From contig NC_007759.1 in the NCBI RefSeq assembly GCF_000013405.1, positions 1,985,001 through 2,049,000 of the forward strand: DNA of 64,000 bases, in the 5' to 3' direction. The translations under genes were made by a program, and so were the position numbers. The stretch is from Syntrophus aciditrophicus SB. GTDB lineage: Bacteria; Desulfobacterota; Syntrophia; Syntrophales; Syntrophaceae. Shown piece after piece: positions 9,534 through 17,736 of this stretch (positions are counted from its first letter, which is position 1; the number at the start of each line of letters is the position of its first letter). Under the pieces are notes generated by a model. It searched no databases, had not been told where the DNA came from, and was given only the letters and a program-made list of their open reading frames with translations.

Positions 9534-9932
9534 CTTTCTGTTTTTATGCACCTTGTCCGGCACAAACCTCTTTTTTTCTCGCAGCAACCGGGCGATGTCT
9601 TTCTGTCGCCGATTAACCCGCTCCCTTGACACAACCTTCCTCCCTTACATCCCTGAACCTTTTTGAATCTTTTAAGGAGAGAAACGGGTTTCCGTTCCGG
9701 GATTCGTTTCCGTTTCTCATACCCGGAGTCTTATTATCCGAGGATATCCCCATGCATTTGACTCCGTCAAATCGGATAGAACCTCTTCATCGTCTCTCTT
9801 CAAATTTCCTTGAAATATATACCAAAATATCGGTCATATTTACACTCCTTTCTGTATCCTGAAAGACACTCTATTATGTGCCTGCCTTCTTTGCTCTTCG
9901 CGTCATCCCGCGCCGATTTTCGGATAAAAGCC

Positions 9933-9962
9933 TTGACAGCGTCATTTCTATAAATGTATAAA
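9933..9962 (+). promoter_or_regulatory. Sigma-70 promoter of the hbd operon
   Basis: Consensus TTGACA at 9933-9938, 18-base spacer, TATAAA at 9957-9962. Predicted transcription start near 9969, giving a leader of about 30 bases that carries the GGAGGA ribosome-binding site of hbd. Confidence 0.75.
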
Positions 9963-9998
9963 CCCGTTAAAATATCAGCTTAGAGGAGGATTATACAG

Positions 9999-10850
9999 AT
10001 GCAGGTGAAAAAACTGGGTGTTCTTGGCGCAGGCGCCATGGGCGCGGGTATTGCCCATTTAGCTGCTCAACGAGGCATTGAAGTTGTTCTTTGTGATATT
10101 GATATGAAATTTGTCGATGGCGGTGTTGCTCGGATGGAAAAGCTGATGGCCGGCTCCATCAAAAAAGGGAAAATGACCGAAGACGAAGCAAAGGCCGTTC
10201 TCGGAAGAATAAAGAAAACCGTACAGATGGAAGACTTTGCCGACTGCGATTTCATCGTTGAGGCCATTATCGAAAACCTGAAAATCAAGCAGGATGCCTT
10301 TTCAAAACTGGATACGATTACACGGCCTGAAGTCATTCTGGCCTCGAATACCTCATCCATGTCCCTGACTGAAATCGCCGCCGCCACGAAACGGCCGGAA
10401 AAGGTCGTCGGCATGCATTTCTTCAATCCTCCCCAGGTCATGAAACTCGTTGAAATCATCAGAGGTTATTATACTTCCGACGAAACCTTCAAGGCGACGG
10501 AGGAATTTTCCAAGCAGCTGGGCAAGATCACCGTAGAAATCAAAAAGGATGCCCCGGGCTTTGTCGTCAACAGAGTCATGATGGCCTCTGCCATGGAAGC
10601 CATGAAGCTCTACGAAGAAGGCGTCGCCAGTATGGAAGATATCGATCAGGCCGTCAAGCTGGGTCTGAACGCTCCCATGGGACCTTTTGAATTGATGGAT
10701 TTTGTCGGCATCGATATCAACAAATCAATCCTTGACTATTTAGCCGATGAAACAATGGACGTCCGCTGGAATCCCCCTCTATCCATCAAACTGCTGCTGA
10801 AATCAGGCAGGCTGGGTCGCAAAAACGGCGCCGGCTGGTACAAGTACTAA
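9999..10850 (+). CDS. hbd: 3-hydroxybutyryl-CoA dehydrogenase
   Basis: NAD(P)-dependent interconversion of 3-hydroxybutyryl-CoA and acetoacetyl-CoA in beta-oxidation or butyrate metabolism. 283 residues, the standard length of the short bacterial form. The N-terminal Rossmann motif GAGAMGAGIA lies at residues 10-19, and the family signature with the catalytic His appears in GMHFFNPP near residue 138; NAPMGPFELMD marks the C-terminal domain. GGAGGA lies eight bases before the ATG. It is followed after 21 bp by a crotonase, so two consecutive steps of the same pathway are encoded together. In a syntroph these would serve crotonate, butyrate or benzoate degradation, run in either direction. Confidence 0.96.
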   Translation: MQVKKLGVLGAGAMGAGIAHLAAQRGIEVVLCDIDMKFVDGGVARMEKLMAGSIKKGKMTEDEAKAVLGRIKKTVQMEDFADCDFIVEAIIENLKIKQDAFSKLDTITRPEVILASNTSSMSLTEIAAATKRPEKVVGMHFFNPPQVMKLVEIIRGYYTSDETFKATEEFSKQLGKITVEIKKDAPGFVVNRVMMASAMEAMKLYEEGVASMEDIDQAVKLGLNAPMGPFELMDFVGIDINKSILDYLADETMDVRWNPPLSIKLLLKSGRLGRKNGAGWYKY

Positions 10851-10871
10851 GTGACAGGGGGACAAAATCTC

Positions 10872-11651
10872 ATGGCATATGAAACGATACTCCTCAAAAT
10901 CGAGGGTAATATTGCAACGATAACGATCAATCGCCCCCCCATGAATCCCCTGAACAGCGGAGTTTTCCGGGATGTCATTGCGGCCACTCGAGAAATCGAA
11001 GCCGACGATAATGTCAAGGTCATCATTCTGGACAGCACCGGAGACAAGGCTTTCGCCGCCGGCGCCGACGTCAAGGAAATGGTTAATTTGACGCCGGTCG
11101 AGATCTACGATTTCAGCCTGAACTTCCGCAAGGCCTGTGAATGTTTTGCAGCCAATCCGCTTCCTACGATTGCCGTCATCAAGGGATTCGCCCTTGGAGG
11201 CGGCTGCGAAATGGCCATGGCCTGTGACCTTAGAATCGCTGCCGACAACGCAAAATTCGGTCAGCCGGAAATTAATCTGGGTGTGACTCCCGGAGCGGGC
11301 GGTACGCAGAGGTTGACCCGTCTGGTCGGCGCTGCCCGGGCCAAGGAGCTGATCCTTACGGGCGACATGATCGACGCGGCAACAGCGGAGAGAATCGGCC
11401 TCGTAAATAAAGTCGTGCCTCTGGCGGAACTGGATGCCGCTGTGGCCGCCCTGGCGGAGAAACTGGCGTCCAAACCGAAAGTCAGCCTGAAACTGTGCAA
11501 ATCCGCGATCAACACGGCAGAGGATGTCGACATCAGCAGCGGTATCGCCTTTGAAGTTCTGACGTTCTCCCTTGCCAATGCATCTGCTGACAAGCTGGAG
11601 GGAATGAAGGCGCTTCTTGAAAAGCGTAAAGCGAATTTTCAAGACAAGTAG
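10872..11651 (+). CDS. Enoyl-CoA hydratase (crotonase)
   Basis: Hydration of crotonyl-CoA-type enoyl-CoA to 3-hydroxyacyl-CoA. 259 residues. Both catalytic glutamates of the crotonase fold are present: E113 in GGGCEMAMACD and E133 in GQPEINLG, and the oxyanion-hole segments AAGADVKEM and ALGGGC are intact. I chose the ATG at 10872 with AGGGGGA just upstream; the frame also contains a GTG at 10851 immediately after the hbd stop. It forms an operon with hbd. Because both Glu residues are kept, hydratase is more likely than an isomerase or decarboxylase of the superfamily; chain-length preference cannot be read. Confidence 0.94.
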   Translation: MAYETILLKIEGNIATITINRPPMNPLNSGVFRDVIAATREIEADDNVKVIILDSTGDKAFAAGADVKEMVNLTPVEIYDFSLNFRKACECFAANPLPTIAVIKGFALGGGCEMAMACDLRIAADNAKFGQPEINLGVTPGAGGTQRLTRLVGAARAKELILTGDMIDAATAERIGLVNKVVPLAELDAAVAALAEKLASKPKVSLKLCKSAINTAEDVDISSGIAFEVLTFSLANASADKLEGMKALLEKRKANFQDK

Positions 11652-12044
11652 GCTTCTATTCCTTAAAAGACGATTCGGAAGGGAAGCCTGATCTGGAAAC
11701 CGGATTTCTCCCTGAAATTCAACATCCTGGAAATTTCAGCGTATCTGTTTATGGACACGCTGAAATTTCCAGCAATGATACCCTTCACGGCAATTCTGCT
11801 CGCTTCGTTACCCCTGCGGCTGGATCCTCCCTCTGATCCACAGATTAAAAGAGTTCCCGCATTCCTTTCCGGAAACCCTTCTTTGCTTTCTGTTTTCGAT
11901 TTTCCGTTGTAATATCTTTCTATTTATCATATGGTGCGGGGTCATCTTATAATGTATAAGAGCTTTCATCATAAGCTACAGAAAATGGTTATGCGTATAT
12001 TCTCTCATGAAAGAAGACATCAACATTCCGCATGAAATAAGACT
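11652..12044. other. Intergenic region between crotonase and folE2
   Basis: About 390 bp. It holds a perfect 16-bp inverted repeat (annotated separately), a TATAAT at 11948-11953 without a matching -35 box, and a 13-codon frame at 12007-12048 whose TGA overlaps the folE2 start codon. No convincing gene otherwise. Confidence 0.6.
11727..11772. repeat. Perfect 16-bp inverted repeat
   Basis: CTGGAAATTTCAGCGT at 11727-11742 pairs without mismatch with 11757-11772 across a 14-base loop. There is no T-run on either side, so it is not a standard intrinsic terminator. It lies about 80 bases after the crotonase stop; an mRNA-protecting stem, a regulator site, or a remnant of a mobile element are options. 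Confidence 0.8.
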
Positions 12045-12812
12045 ATGATCGATATTCAAAATCTGGAAGACCACAGAAAAATCAACATCCAGAAAGTCGG
12101 AGTCAAAGGCATCAATTATCCCATCGTTGTTCTGGATAAAGCAAAGGGCACGCAGCACGTGAACGCTTCCATAAACATGTACGTCGATCTGCCGCATCAT
12201 TTCAAGGGAACGCACATGAGCCGCTTTATCGAAGTCCTCAATGAGTTTCGGGGAGAAATCAACATCCGAACATTTCATACCATCCTGGAAAAAGTCAGGG
12301 ATAAACTCAAAGCAGAATCGGCACACATGGAAATCACGTTCCCATATTTCATCGAAAAAACAGCCCCGGTTTCCGGAGCAAAAAGTCTGATGGACTACAT
12401 TTGTGCTTTCAGCGGCATGAATGCCGAAAACAAAAAAGATTTTCTCGTGGGCGTTGTGGTTCCGGTCACAACCGTCTGTCCCTGCTCCAAGGAAATCAGC
12501 TGCATGGGCGCCCACAATCAGCGGAGTCATGTGACGGTCAAAGTCCGATTCAAAAAGTTCTTCTGGCTGGAGGACATCATCCGGCTCGTGGAAACATCAG
12601 CCAGCGGCGAGGTCTATTCCCTTCTCAAGCGCGTGGATGAAAAATACGTGACGGAACAGGGCTATGCGAATCCCATGTTTGTGGAGGATGTGGTCAGAAA
12701 CGTCGCGGAACGTCTCAATGAAAATTCCAATCTCACCTGGTACAGCGTTGAAGCGGAAAACTTTGAAAGCATTCATAATCATAATGCCTATGCCTACGTG
12801 GAAAAAGAGTGA
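12045..12812 (+). CDS. folE2: GTP cyclohydrolase I, type IB (FolE2)
   Basis: Converts GTP to 7,8-dihydroneopterin triphosphate, first step of folate biosynthesis, using the metal-flexible FolE2 fold rather than zinc-dependent FolE. 255 residues, usual length. Family signatures are the early QNxxDxR-like start, [17 protein letters not shown], the catalytic cysteine segment [11 protein letters not shown] and GAHNQRSH. The start ATG has no Shine-Dalgarno sequence but overlaps the stop of a 13-codon upstream frame (ATGA), which may couple translation. Downstream nadE overlaps or abuts. Folate supply fits with metF and folD encoded 9-11 kb further along. Confidence 0.95.
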   Translation: MIDIQNLEDHRKINIQKVGVKGINYPIVVLDKAKGTQHVNASINMYVDLPHHFKGTHMSRFIEVLNEFRGEINIRTFHTILEKVRDKLKAESAHMEITFPYFIEKTAPVSGAKSLMDYICAFSGMNAENKKDFLVGVVVPVTTVCPCSKEISCMGAHNQRSHVTVKVRFKKFFWLEDIIRLVETSASGEVYSLLKRVDEKYVTEQGYANPMFVEDVVRNVAERLNENSNLTWYSVEAENFESIHNHNAYAYVEKE

Positions 12813-12817
12813 AGCCT

Positions 12818-14884
12818 ATGCCTTCCGATCCTGTAAATTTCTTTAATATATACTCCCACGGCTTCATCAGGACGGCGATCTGCATTCCGGATGTCCGCGT
12901 CGCCGATACGGAGTTCAACGCGGAAAAAACCATCTCGATGGCAAAGGAAGCGGCCGCCGGCAAGGCAGTCTTCGCTCTGTTCCCGGAATTGAATCTCTCG
13001 GCTTACTCCAATGAAGATCTTTTTCATCAGGACGCTCTGCAGGAGAATGTTTATGACGCCCTCTTCAAGGTCGCCCGTGAGACGGCTTCCCTGAACCTGA
13101 TTCTCATTGTCGGCGCTCCCATCCGGGTGGACTGCCGCCTTTACAACTGCGGGGTAATCCTTTATCAGGGCCGTATCCTTGGCATCGCCGTCAAATCCTA
13201 TCTTCCCAATTACCGGGAATTTTATGAAGCCAGACAGTTCAGCCCGGCAGACCAGGCGATCGCCACATCCATTGACCTCGGTACTCAGAATGACATCCCT
13301 TTCGGGGCCAATCTGATCTTTGAAGTAAAGAACATCAAAAATTTCAAATTTTTCATTGAGATATGCGAAGATGTGTGGGTTCCCATACCGCCGTCCAGCT
13401 TTGCGGCCATGGCTGGGGCAACGGTTATCGCCAATCTGTCGGCATCGAACATAACGGTAGGAAAGTCGGAATATCGTCACAGCCTTACGGCAAATCAGTC
13501 GGCCCGGTGCGTTTCGGCTTATCTTTACGCCGCCGCCGGTCCCGGCGAATCCACCACAGATCTCGCCTGGGACGGGCATGCCATGATTTATGAAAACGGC
13601 AACCTGCTTTCTGAATCACAACGGTTCTCCCGCGTTCCTCAGATTATTTTTGCGGACGTCGATCTGGACCGGCTGGCTCAGGATCGAATGCGCCTGACGA
13701 CCTTCGGGTTGAATGCCCGCACCCATAAGGATATCCTCTGCCGGTTTCGCAGGATCGCCTTCGATATTGCTCCCGTATCAGGAAAGATTTTCCTGATACG
13801 GCAGTATCCCCGTTTTCCCTACATCCCGGCTGACCCCAGCAAACGGGACCAGCGTTGCTATGAGTCATACAATATCCAGGTTCAGGGATTGTCAAAGCGC
13901 CTCGAATCCACGGGCATAAAAAATGTCGTGATCGGCATCTCCGGAGGGCTGGATTCAACCCATGCCCTCATCGTCGCCGCAAAGACGATGGATCTTCTCG
14001 GATATCCAAGATCCTGCATTAAGGCCTACACCATGCCCGGTTTTGCGACAACGGACAAAACCTACACCAATTCTCTCCGGCTTATGAAAGCCCTGGAAGT
14101 GGAAGCCAACGAAATCGACATCCGACCCAGTTGCATCCAGATGCTGAAAGATATCGGTCATCCGTTTGCTGAAGGGAAGAAGCTTTACGACATCACTTTT
14201 GAAAATATTCAGGCGGGGGAACGGACCTCCCACCTTTTCCGGATCGCCAATATGAGGAACGCCCTGGTGCTCGGCACGGGAGATTTGAGCGAACTGGCCC
14301 TCGGCTGGTGCACCTATGGCGTCGGCGATCACATGTCGCACTACAGCGTAAACGCGAGCGTACCCAAAACCCTCATTCAGCATCTGATTCGGTGGGTGGC
14401 GCAGTCGAATCAATTTTCTCCGGAAACTTCGGAAACTCTTATTGATATTCTGGAGACAGAAATCAGTCCCGAGCTCGTTCCCGGTGAAGAAAATCAGCAG
14501 CCAGCCCAGAAAACGGAATTGATTATCGGTCCATACGAACTTCAGGACTTCAACAATTTCTACACGACGCGCTTCGGTTATCTGCCGACCAAAATCGCCT
14601 TTATAGCCTATTGTACCTGGAGGAATAAAAAAGAAGGCATATGGCCTGATCTCCCGGAAGAAAAAAAACATGAATACACAATCGGCGAGATCAAGCACTG
14701 GCTGCAGATCTATCTTCTGCGATTCTTCAAGCTCAGCCAGTTCAAGCGCTCCTGCATACCCAACAGCCCGAAGGTGGGTTCCGGCGGCTCGCTTTCCCCA
14801 AGGGGTGATTACAGGGCCCCCAGTGACAGTGAAGCGACCGTCTGGCTCAAAAACGCCAAGCAGATTCCGGAAAGGGATGATTAA
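12818..14884 (+). CDS. nadE: Glutamine-dependent NAD(+) synthetase
   Basis: Final amidation of deamido-NAD with glutamine as nitrogen donor. About 688 residues, matching the long two-domain form. The N-terminal nitrilase-type glutaminase domain shows its Glu-Lys-Cys triad in FPELNLSAY (about residue 56), VKSYLPNY (about 126) and EICEDVW (about 183). The C-terminal ATP pyrophosphatase domain has SGGLDS near residue 376 and [15 protein letters not shown] at 12809 overlaps the folE2 stop (GTGA) and is an alternative start; I prefer the ATG nine bases later. Coupled to folE2 by position, though the pathways differ. Confidence 0.96.
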   Translation: MPSDPVNFFNIYSHGFIRTAICIPDVRVADTEFNAEKTISMAKEAAAGKAVFALFPELNLSAYSNEDLFHQDALQENVYDALFKVARETASLNLILIVGAPIRVDCRLYNCGVILYQGRILGIAVKSYLPNYREFYEARQFSPADQAIATSIDLGTQNDIPFGANLIFEVKNIKNFKFFIEICEDVWVPIPPSSFAAMAGATVIANLSASNITVGKSEYRHSLTANQSARCVSAYLYAAAGPGESTTDLAWDGHAMIYENGNLLSESQRFSRVPQIIFADVDLDRLAQDRMRLTTFGLNARTHKDILCRFRRIAFDIAPVSGKIFLIRQYPRFPYIPADPSKRDQRCYESYNIQVQGLSKRLESTGIKNVVIGISGGLDSTHALIVAAKTMDLLGYPRSCIKAYTMPGFATTDKTYTNSLRLMKALEVEANEIDIRPSCIQMLKDIGHPFAEGKKLYDITFENIQAGERTSHLFRIANMRNALVLGTGDLSELALGWCTYGVGDHMSHYSVNASVPKTLIQHLIRWVAQSNQFSPETSETLIDILETEISPELVPGEENQQPAQKTELIIGPYELQDFNNFYTTRFGYLPTKIAFIAYCTWRNKKEGIWPDLPEEKKHEYTIGEIKHWLQIYLLRFFKLSQFKRSCIPNSPKVGSGGSLSPRGDYRAPSDSEATVWLKNAKQIPERDD

Positions 14885-14910
14885 AAAAGAAAAGGGTTTC
14901 AGAATACGCC

Positions 14911-15144
14911 ATGTTTAGAAGGATGAAGGATAACGGAAATTACATACAGGGAGAAGCTTACCGGGACTTTGAAGCTACGGAGCTTTATTGCCCTCACTGC
15001 AGGCGGGCGGTTCCCGTCAGGAAAAGGCTGCTGCTTATCCTGACCGATGGAGAAAAATACGATTATACTTGTATTTATTGCGGAACCTCGGTTGGAGAAA
15101 AAACGAGCACGACATCTGATAACTCGGCATTGATTCTGAAATAA
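14911..15144 (+). CDS. Small zinc-ribbon protein
   Basis: 77 residues with two CxxC pairs (CPHC at about 27-30 and CIYC at about 54-57) separated by a basic and hydrophobic segment, the pattern of a rubredoxin-like or treble-clef zinc ribbon. Function unknown; nucleic-acid or protein binding is typical of such folds. It follows nadE by 26 bp on the same strand and probably shares its transcript. The ribosome-binding site is poor (AAGGG about 15 bases upstream), which lowers confidence in the exact start. Confidence 0.6.
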   Translation: MFRRMKDNGNYIQGEAYRDFEATELYCPHCRRAVPVRKRLLLILTDGEKYDYTCIYCGTSVGEKTSTTSDNSALILK

Positions 15145-15178
15145 GCTTCTGAGATTTCTTCGTATGATTTTTTGAGTC

Positions 15179-15652
15179 TCAGCGCTTTCTCTTTTTTTCC
15201 ATGGCGTTCATCAATTTCTGTCCCAGGGCGCCAAGGTTTGCATCCCCCTTTTTTTCAGTCTTTTCATTTGAATAAACCAGGCCGACCTCCTTTTCTCCGT
15301 TTGATCCATTCAAATAATCCCCCAGGATTTCTCTGCTGTGAACATCCTCATGACAGTATACGCAGAGATTTTCCCAGTTGCTTCCGTCAGGCGGATTGTT
15401 ATGGTGGTTGCCGTCTTTGTGATGAACAGTCAGCAGATGCCGGTTGGCCTCATCAAATTCTCTTCCGCACCGCGCACAGATAAGGCCATGGATGATTAAT
15501 GACCGTTCTCGATAGTCTTCACCAAAGGGCCGTTGTGATTCCTGTTTCAATTCCCTGACGACGTCTTCCGGCTTTCTTGAGGAATTCATTTTGCTGCTGT
15601 TCGTCTTGACACGAACGCGTCCCCATTTACTGCCAAACGTTACCTTCGACAT
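15179..15652 (-). CDS. HNH nuclease family protein (YajD-like)
   Basis: About 157 residues with a zinc-supported HNH domain: CARCG near residue 60, the HHKDGNHHNNPPDG core that holds the catalytic His and metal-binding Asn/His, and NLCVYCHEDVH which supplies the second Cys pair. This resembles the small stand-alone YajD family. The N- and C-terminal parts are basic, which suits nucleic-acid binding. The ATG at 15652 has GAGAAGG just upstream; a longer frame starts at 15688. Isolated between unrelated genes, with no restriction-methylation partner, so a housekeeping or repair role is more likely than a restriction system. Confidence 0.8.
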   Translation of the reverse strand: MSKVTFGSKWGRVRVKTNSSKMNSSRKPEDVVRELKQESQRPFGEDYRERSLIIHGLICARCGREFDEANRHLLTVHHKDGNHHNNPPDGSNWENLCVYCHEDVHSREILGDYLNGSNGEKEVGLVYSNEKTEKKGDANLGALGQKLMNAMEKKRKR

Positions 15653-15830
15653 ACGACCTTCTCTCCTGTTGCTCGAATTCCACATCAATGCACATTATTG
15701 CCGCATTTTTCGCAACTCCCCGGTCCCACACCGCCTCAGCCTTCATGCATCGTTATCATACCTGATCCGGGATCGGGATCATTTCTGCATTGTCTTGATA
15801 AACAAAAGAGGATTCATTCAGGCATTAAAG

Positions 15831-15868
15831 AAAAAGGCGGGTAAATATCTGACATCGCACCCGCCTTT
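15831..15868 (-). terminator. Rho-independent terminator after the YtxH/DUF948 operon
   Basis: Stem AAAGGCGGGT / ACCCGCCTTT of ten base pairs with a 16-base loop, followed on the minus strand by a run of T. It lies 25 bases after the stop of the minus-strand DUF948-type gene. Confidence 0.8.
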
Positions 15869-15892
15869 CACCGACTTTGACCTTTCAACGCA

Positions 15893-16291
15893 TCAACCCT
15901 GATTCCCGGGATTTCTGTTTAAGGCACGCCAGAAGGCATAAGCGCCTTTTGCCAGAGGTTTTGCATTGTGAACCAAGCGCGGCAAGGGACCACTCACCTT
16001 CGAACGCACGATCTGCTCAACATTCAAAACGGCATTCAGCATGGTATTTATCCTTTGAAAGGCAAAAGAGAGCTCATCAACACGCGCACCCACGAGCCTT
16101 GTCGCTCCGTTCACATTACCGCTGATCTCTTCCAGATTCCTCAAGATCAAAGGCAGTCTTTCGTTCAATGTACGAAGCGCCACAGCCATTTGCGCCGCTG
16201 CCCGCCAGAGCTGAATAAGTAAGGGAACCGCGAGAATAACCAACAGAAGAAGAAATCCCAGCAAAACATAAAGAATAGTCTCCTGATTCAT
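15893..16291 (-). CDS. DUF948-like membrane protein
   Basis: 132 residues. A single N-terminal transmembrane helix (residues about 7-29, Leu/Val/Ile rich) is followed by a helical, Leu/Asn/Glu-rich coiled-coil segment typical of DUF948 proteins, which are often co-encoded with YtxH-domain proteins in general-stress loci. Ends in a short basic tail. GGAG lies seven bases before the ATG. Forms a two-gene operon with the upstream YtxH-like gene, with a terminator following. Exact function unknown. Confidence 0.75.
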   Translation of the reverse strand: MNQETILYVLLGFLLLLVILAVPLLIQLWRAAAQMAVALRTLNERLPLILRNLEEISGNVNGATRLVGARVDELSFAFQRINTMLNAVLNVEQIVRSKVSGPLPRLVHNAKPLAKGAYAFWRALNRNPGNQG

Positions 16292-16323
16292 GCAATCGCT
16301 CCGTTTTCATGAATACAGCACAT

Positions 16324-16707
16324 TTAAGCCGATGGATTTTCTTTCTCATGCCGATACGCATCCAGCCCCGCATCAACAGCTTTTTTGAACCGGCTTGTTC
16401 CCTCCTGCAAGGTTTCTTTGCTTCGTTCCGCAAGCTCTGTCGCTGCCTGTTCAACATCAGCAGCCTTCTCCCCGGCTGCTCTCTTCACATCCGCAATAGC
16501 CTTAACTGCAGTTTCATACGCTTTTCTGCTCTTTTCCACAGCCTGATCATACTCATCCTTAGCCTTCGCCATCAAGTCCTCTGTTCTCCTTCCAATCTCC
16601 TCCCGTGTCTCTCTTCCGCTTTTAGGAGCACAGAGAATACCAATAAGAATGCCTGCCAACCCTCCGACGAGTAGCCCTGTAATGAAATCGTTATCCCTGT
16701 CGAACAT
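16324..16707 (-). CDS. YtxH domain protein
   Basis: About 127 residues. The N-terminal block FITGLLVGGLAGILIGILCAP is a Gly-rich membrane helix followed by KSGRETREE, the hallmark of the YtxH family (stress-associated proteins named from Bacillus). The rest is a long charged helix rich in Ala, Lys and Glu, resembling apolipoprotein- or LEA-like amphipathic repeats. The start at 16707 has a perfect GGAGGA upstream; an alternative ATG at 16734 would place that sequence inside the gene. Likely cell-envelope stress or dormancy function, by family association only. Confidence 0.82.
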   Translation of the reverse strand: MFDRDNDFITGLLVGGLAGILIGILCAPKSGRETREEIGRRTEDLMAKAKDEYDQAVEKSRKAYETAVKAIADVKRAAGEKAADVEQAATELAERSKETLQEGTSRFKKAVDAGLDAYRHEKENPSA

Positions 16708-17039
16708 GACTTCCTCCTTTTCTTCATTCTTCAATCCGCTTTGTAGTCCACTTTAACGATTCCTGAGACAGAAACTGTTCAGGGATCGACTCTACACATC
16801 AATATTTTTCTTATTTTTAGCACGAAACAGTTCTCTGGATCAAATTAATTTACAAATGATTTCAATGCAGAAAAAATACAATCATCGGATAGGGATGAAT
16901 CGGCTACCAGAGAAACATTCAAACAGGCAGGGAAAATGGCAAGAAAATGACGGAGAAACTGGGCTCAAAAAACAAACCGGATACTTGAGATAAACCTCAA
17001 ATATCCGGTCGGTTCTTTCCTTCATGATTTTCTATAAAA
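16708..17039. other. Intergenic region upstream of the YtxH operon
   Basis: About 330 bp, AT-rich, holding the terminator of the small-lipoprotein genes at 16967-17009 and presumably the promoter of the YtxH operon, for which I see no convincing consensus. No gene seen. Confidence 0.6.
16967..17009 (-). terminator. Rho-independent terminator of the tandem lipoprotein genes
   Basis: Stem ACCGGATACTTGAG / CTCAAATATCCGGT with 13 of 14 positions paired and a loop of about six bases, followed on the minus strand by a T-rich tail (A-runs at 16967-16976 on the plus strand). It lies 30 bases past the stop of the minus-strand gene at 17040. Confidence 0.85.
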
Positions 17040-17282
17040 TTACTTTGCCGGAGCTGGTGCCGGAGCTGCTTCCGGAGCGGGTGCCGGTGCAGGCGCTGCT
17101 TCGGGCGCTGCCGGGGCCGGAGCCGGAGCTGGCGCTGCGGGCTCTGCCGGGGCCGGGGCCGGGGCTTCCTGCTTTACAGCTTCCTCAGGCTTCTGCTCCT
17201 CAGCTTTCTTGCAACCAACGACTGCAAAGGATAACGTCACAAAGAAAAGCGCTGAAAACAGAACGGATAAAATCCTCTTCAT
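17040..17282 (-). CDS. Small Ala/Pro-rich lipoprotein, copy 2
   Basis: 80 residues. Signal peptide ending in the lipobox FAVVGC, then a short charged segment KKAEEQKPEEAVKQE and a low-complexity tail of Ala-Pro with occasional Glu. After lipidation the mature part would be an extended, rod-like tether of about 56 residues, comparable in concept to small abundant envelope lipoproteins. A strong GGAGGTGAT precedes the ATG. It is a tandem copy of the adjacent upstream gene with identical length. No enzymatic motif; a structural role in the envelope is inferred. Confidence 0.85.
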   Translation of the reverse strand: MKRILSVLFSALFFVTLSFAVVGCKKAEEQKPEEAVKQEAPAPAPAEPAAPAPAPAPAAPEAAPAPAPAPEAAPAPAPAK

Positions 17283-17335
17283 TTAGGTATCACCTCCTTT
17301 CAGTTTTTTTCCAATCCTACTATCTTTCGATCATA

Positions 17336-17578
17336 TTACTTTGCCGGTGCTGGTGCCGGAGCTGCTTCCGGAGCGGGTGCCGGTGCAGGCGCTGCCGGAG
17401 CCGGAGCCGCTTCAGGTGCTGGAGCAGGCGCTGCTGGCGCTACGGGAGCCGGGGCCGGGGCTTCCTGCTTTACAGCTTCCTCAGGCTTCTGCTCTTCAGC
17501 CTTCTTACAACCAACGACTGCAAAGGATAACGCTGCAAAGAAAACCGCCGTGATAACGAGCACTAATAGTTTCTTCAT
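17336..17578 (-). CDS. Small Ala/Pro-rich lipoprotein, copy 1
   Basis: 80 residues, paralogous to the neighbour downstream. The lipobox region and the charged segment after it are identical in both copies, while the signal-peptide core and the Ala/Pro order differ. GGAGGTGA lies eight bases before the ATG, and a sigma-70 promoter lies about 70 bases upstream, so the pair is probably well expressed from one transcript ending at 16967. Function unknown; abundant lipid-anchored spacer is the simplest reading. Confidence 0.85.
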   Translation of the reverse strand: MKKLLVLVITAVFFAALSFAVVGCKKAEEQKPEEAVKQEAPAPAPVAPAAPAPAPEAAPAPAAPAPAPAPEAAPAPAPAK

Positions 17579-17646
17579 CGAATGTCACCTCCTTTCGATC
17601 ATCTCCAACCACTAATCATTAAATATTCGAATGCATTTGAGACGGA

Positions 17647-17674
17647 AACATACGCCTTTTTTTTGCCTTGTCAA
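17647..17674 (-). promoter_or_regulatory. Sigma-70 promoter of the tandem lipoproteins
   Basis: Minus-strand TTGACA (17674 to 17669), 16-base spacer, TATGTT (17652 to 17647). Its -35 box overlaps that of the divergent promoter on the plus strand. Confidence 0.6.
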
Positions 17675-17696
17675 GACAAAAAATTACCAGTATATG
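17668..17696 (+). promoter_or_regulatory. Sigma-70-like promoter of the HyuA/HDAC cassette
   Basis: TTGTCA at 17668-17673, 17-base spacer, TATATG at 17691-17696; predicted start near 17703, about 35 bases before the HyuA-like ATG. Shares its -35 region with the divergent lipoprotein promoter. Confidence 0.5.
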
Positions 17697-17736
17697 AAAT
17701 GAGTTATTTTTCATTACACAGGAGCGAGGTATCCCA

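Larger units (their letters stand above)
9301..9998. other. Long divergent intergenic region
   Basis: About 700 bp without a convincing protein-coding gene, lying between two genes transcribed away from it. It holds an orphan hairpin terminator near 9503-9533, a second inverted repeat (GAGAAACGG at 9679-9687 with CCGTTTCTC at 9710-9718), and the hbd promoter at its right end. A 78-codon frame at 9626-9862 lacks a ribosome-binding site and family features and is not accepted. A non-coding transcript is possible (see findings). Confidence 0.6.
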
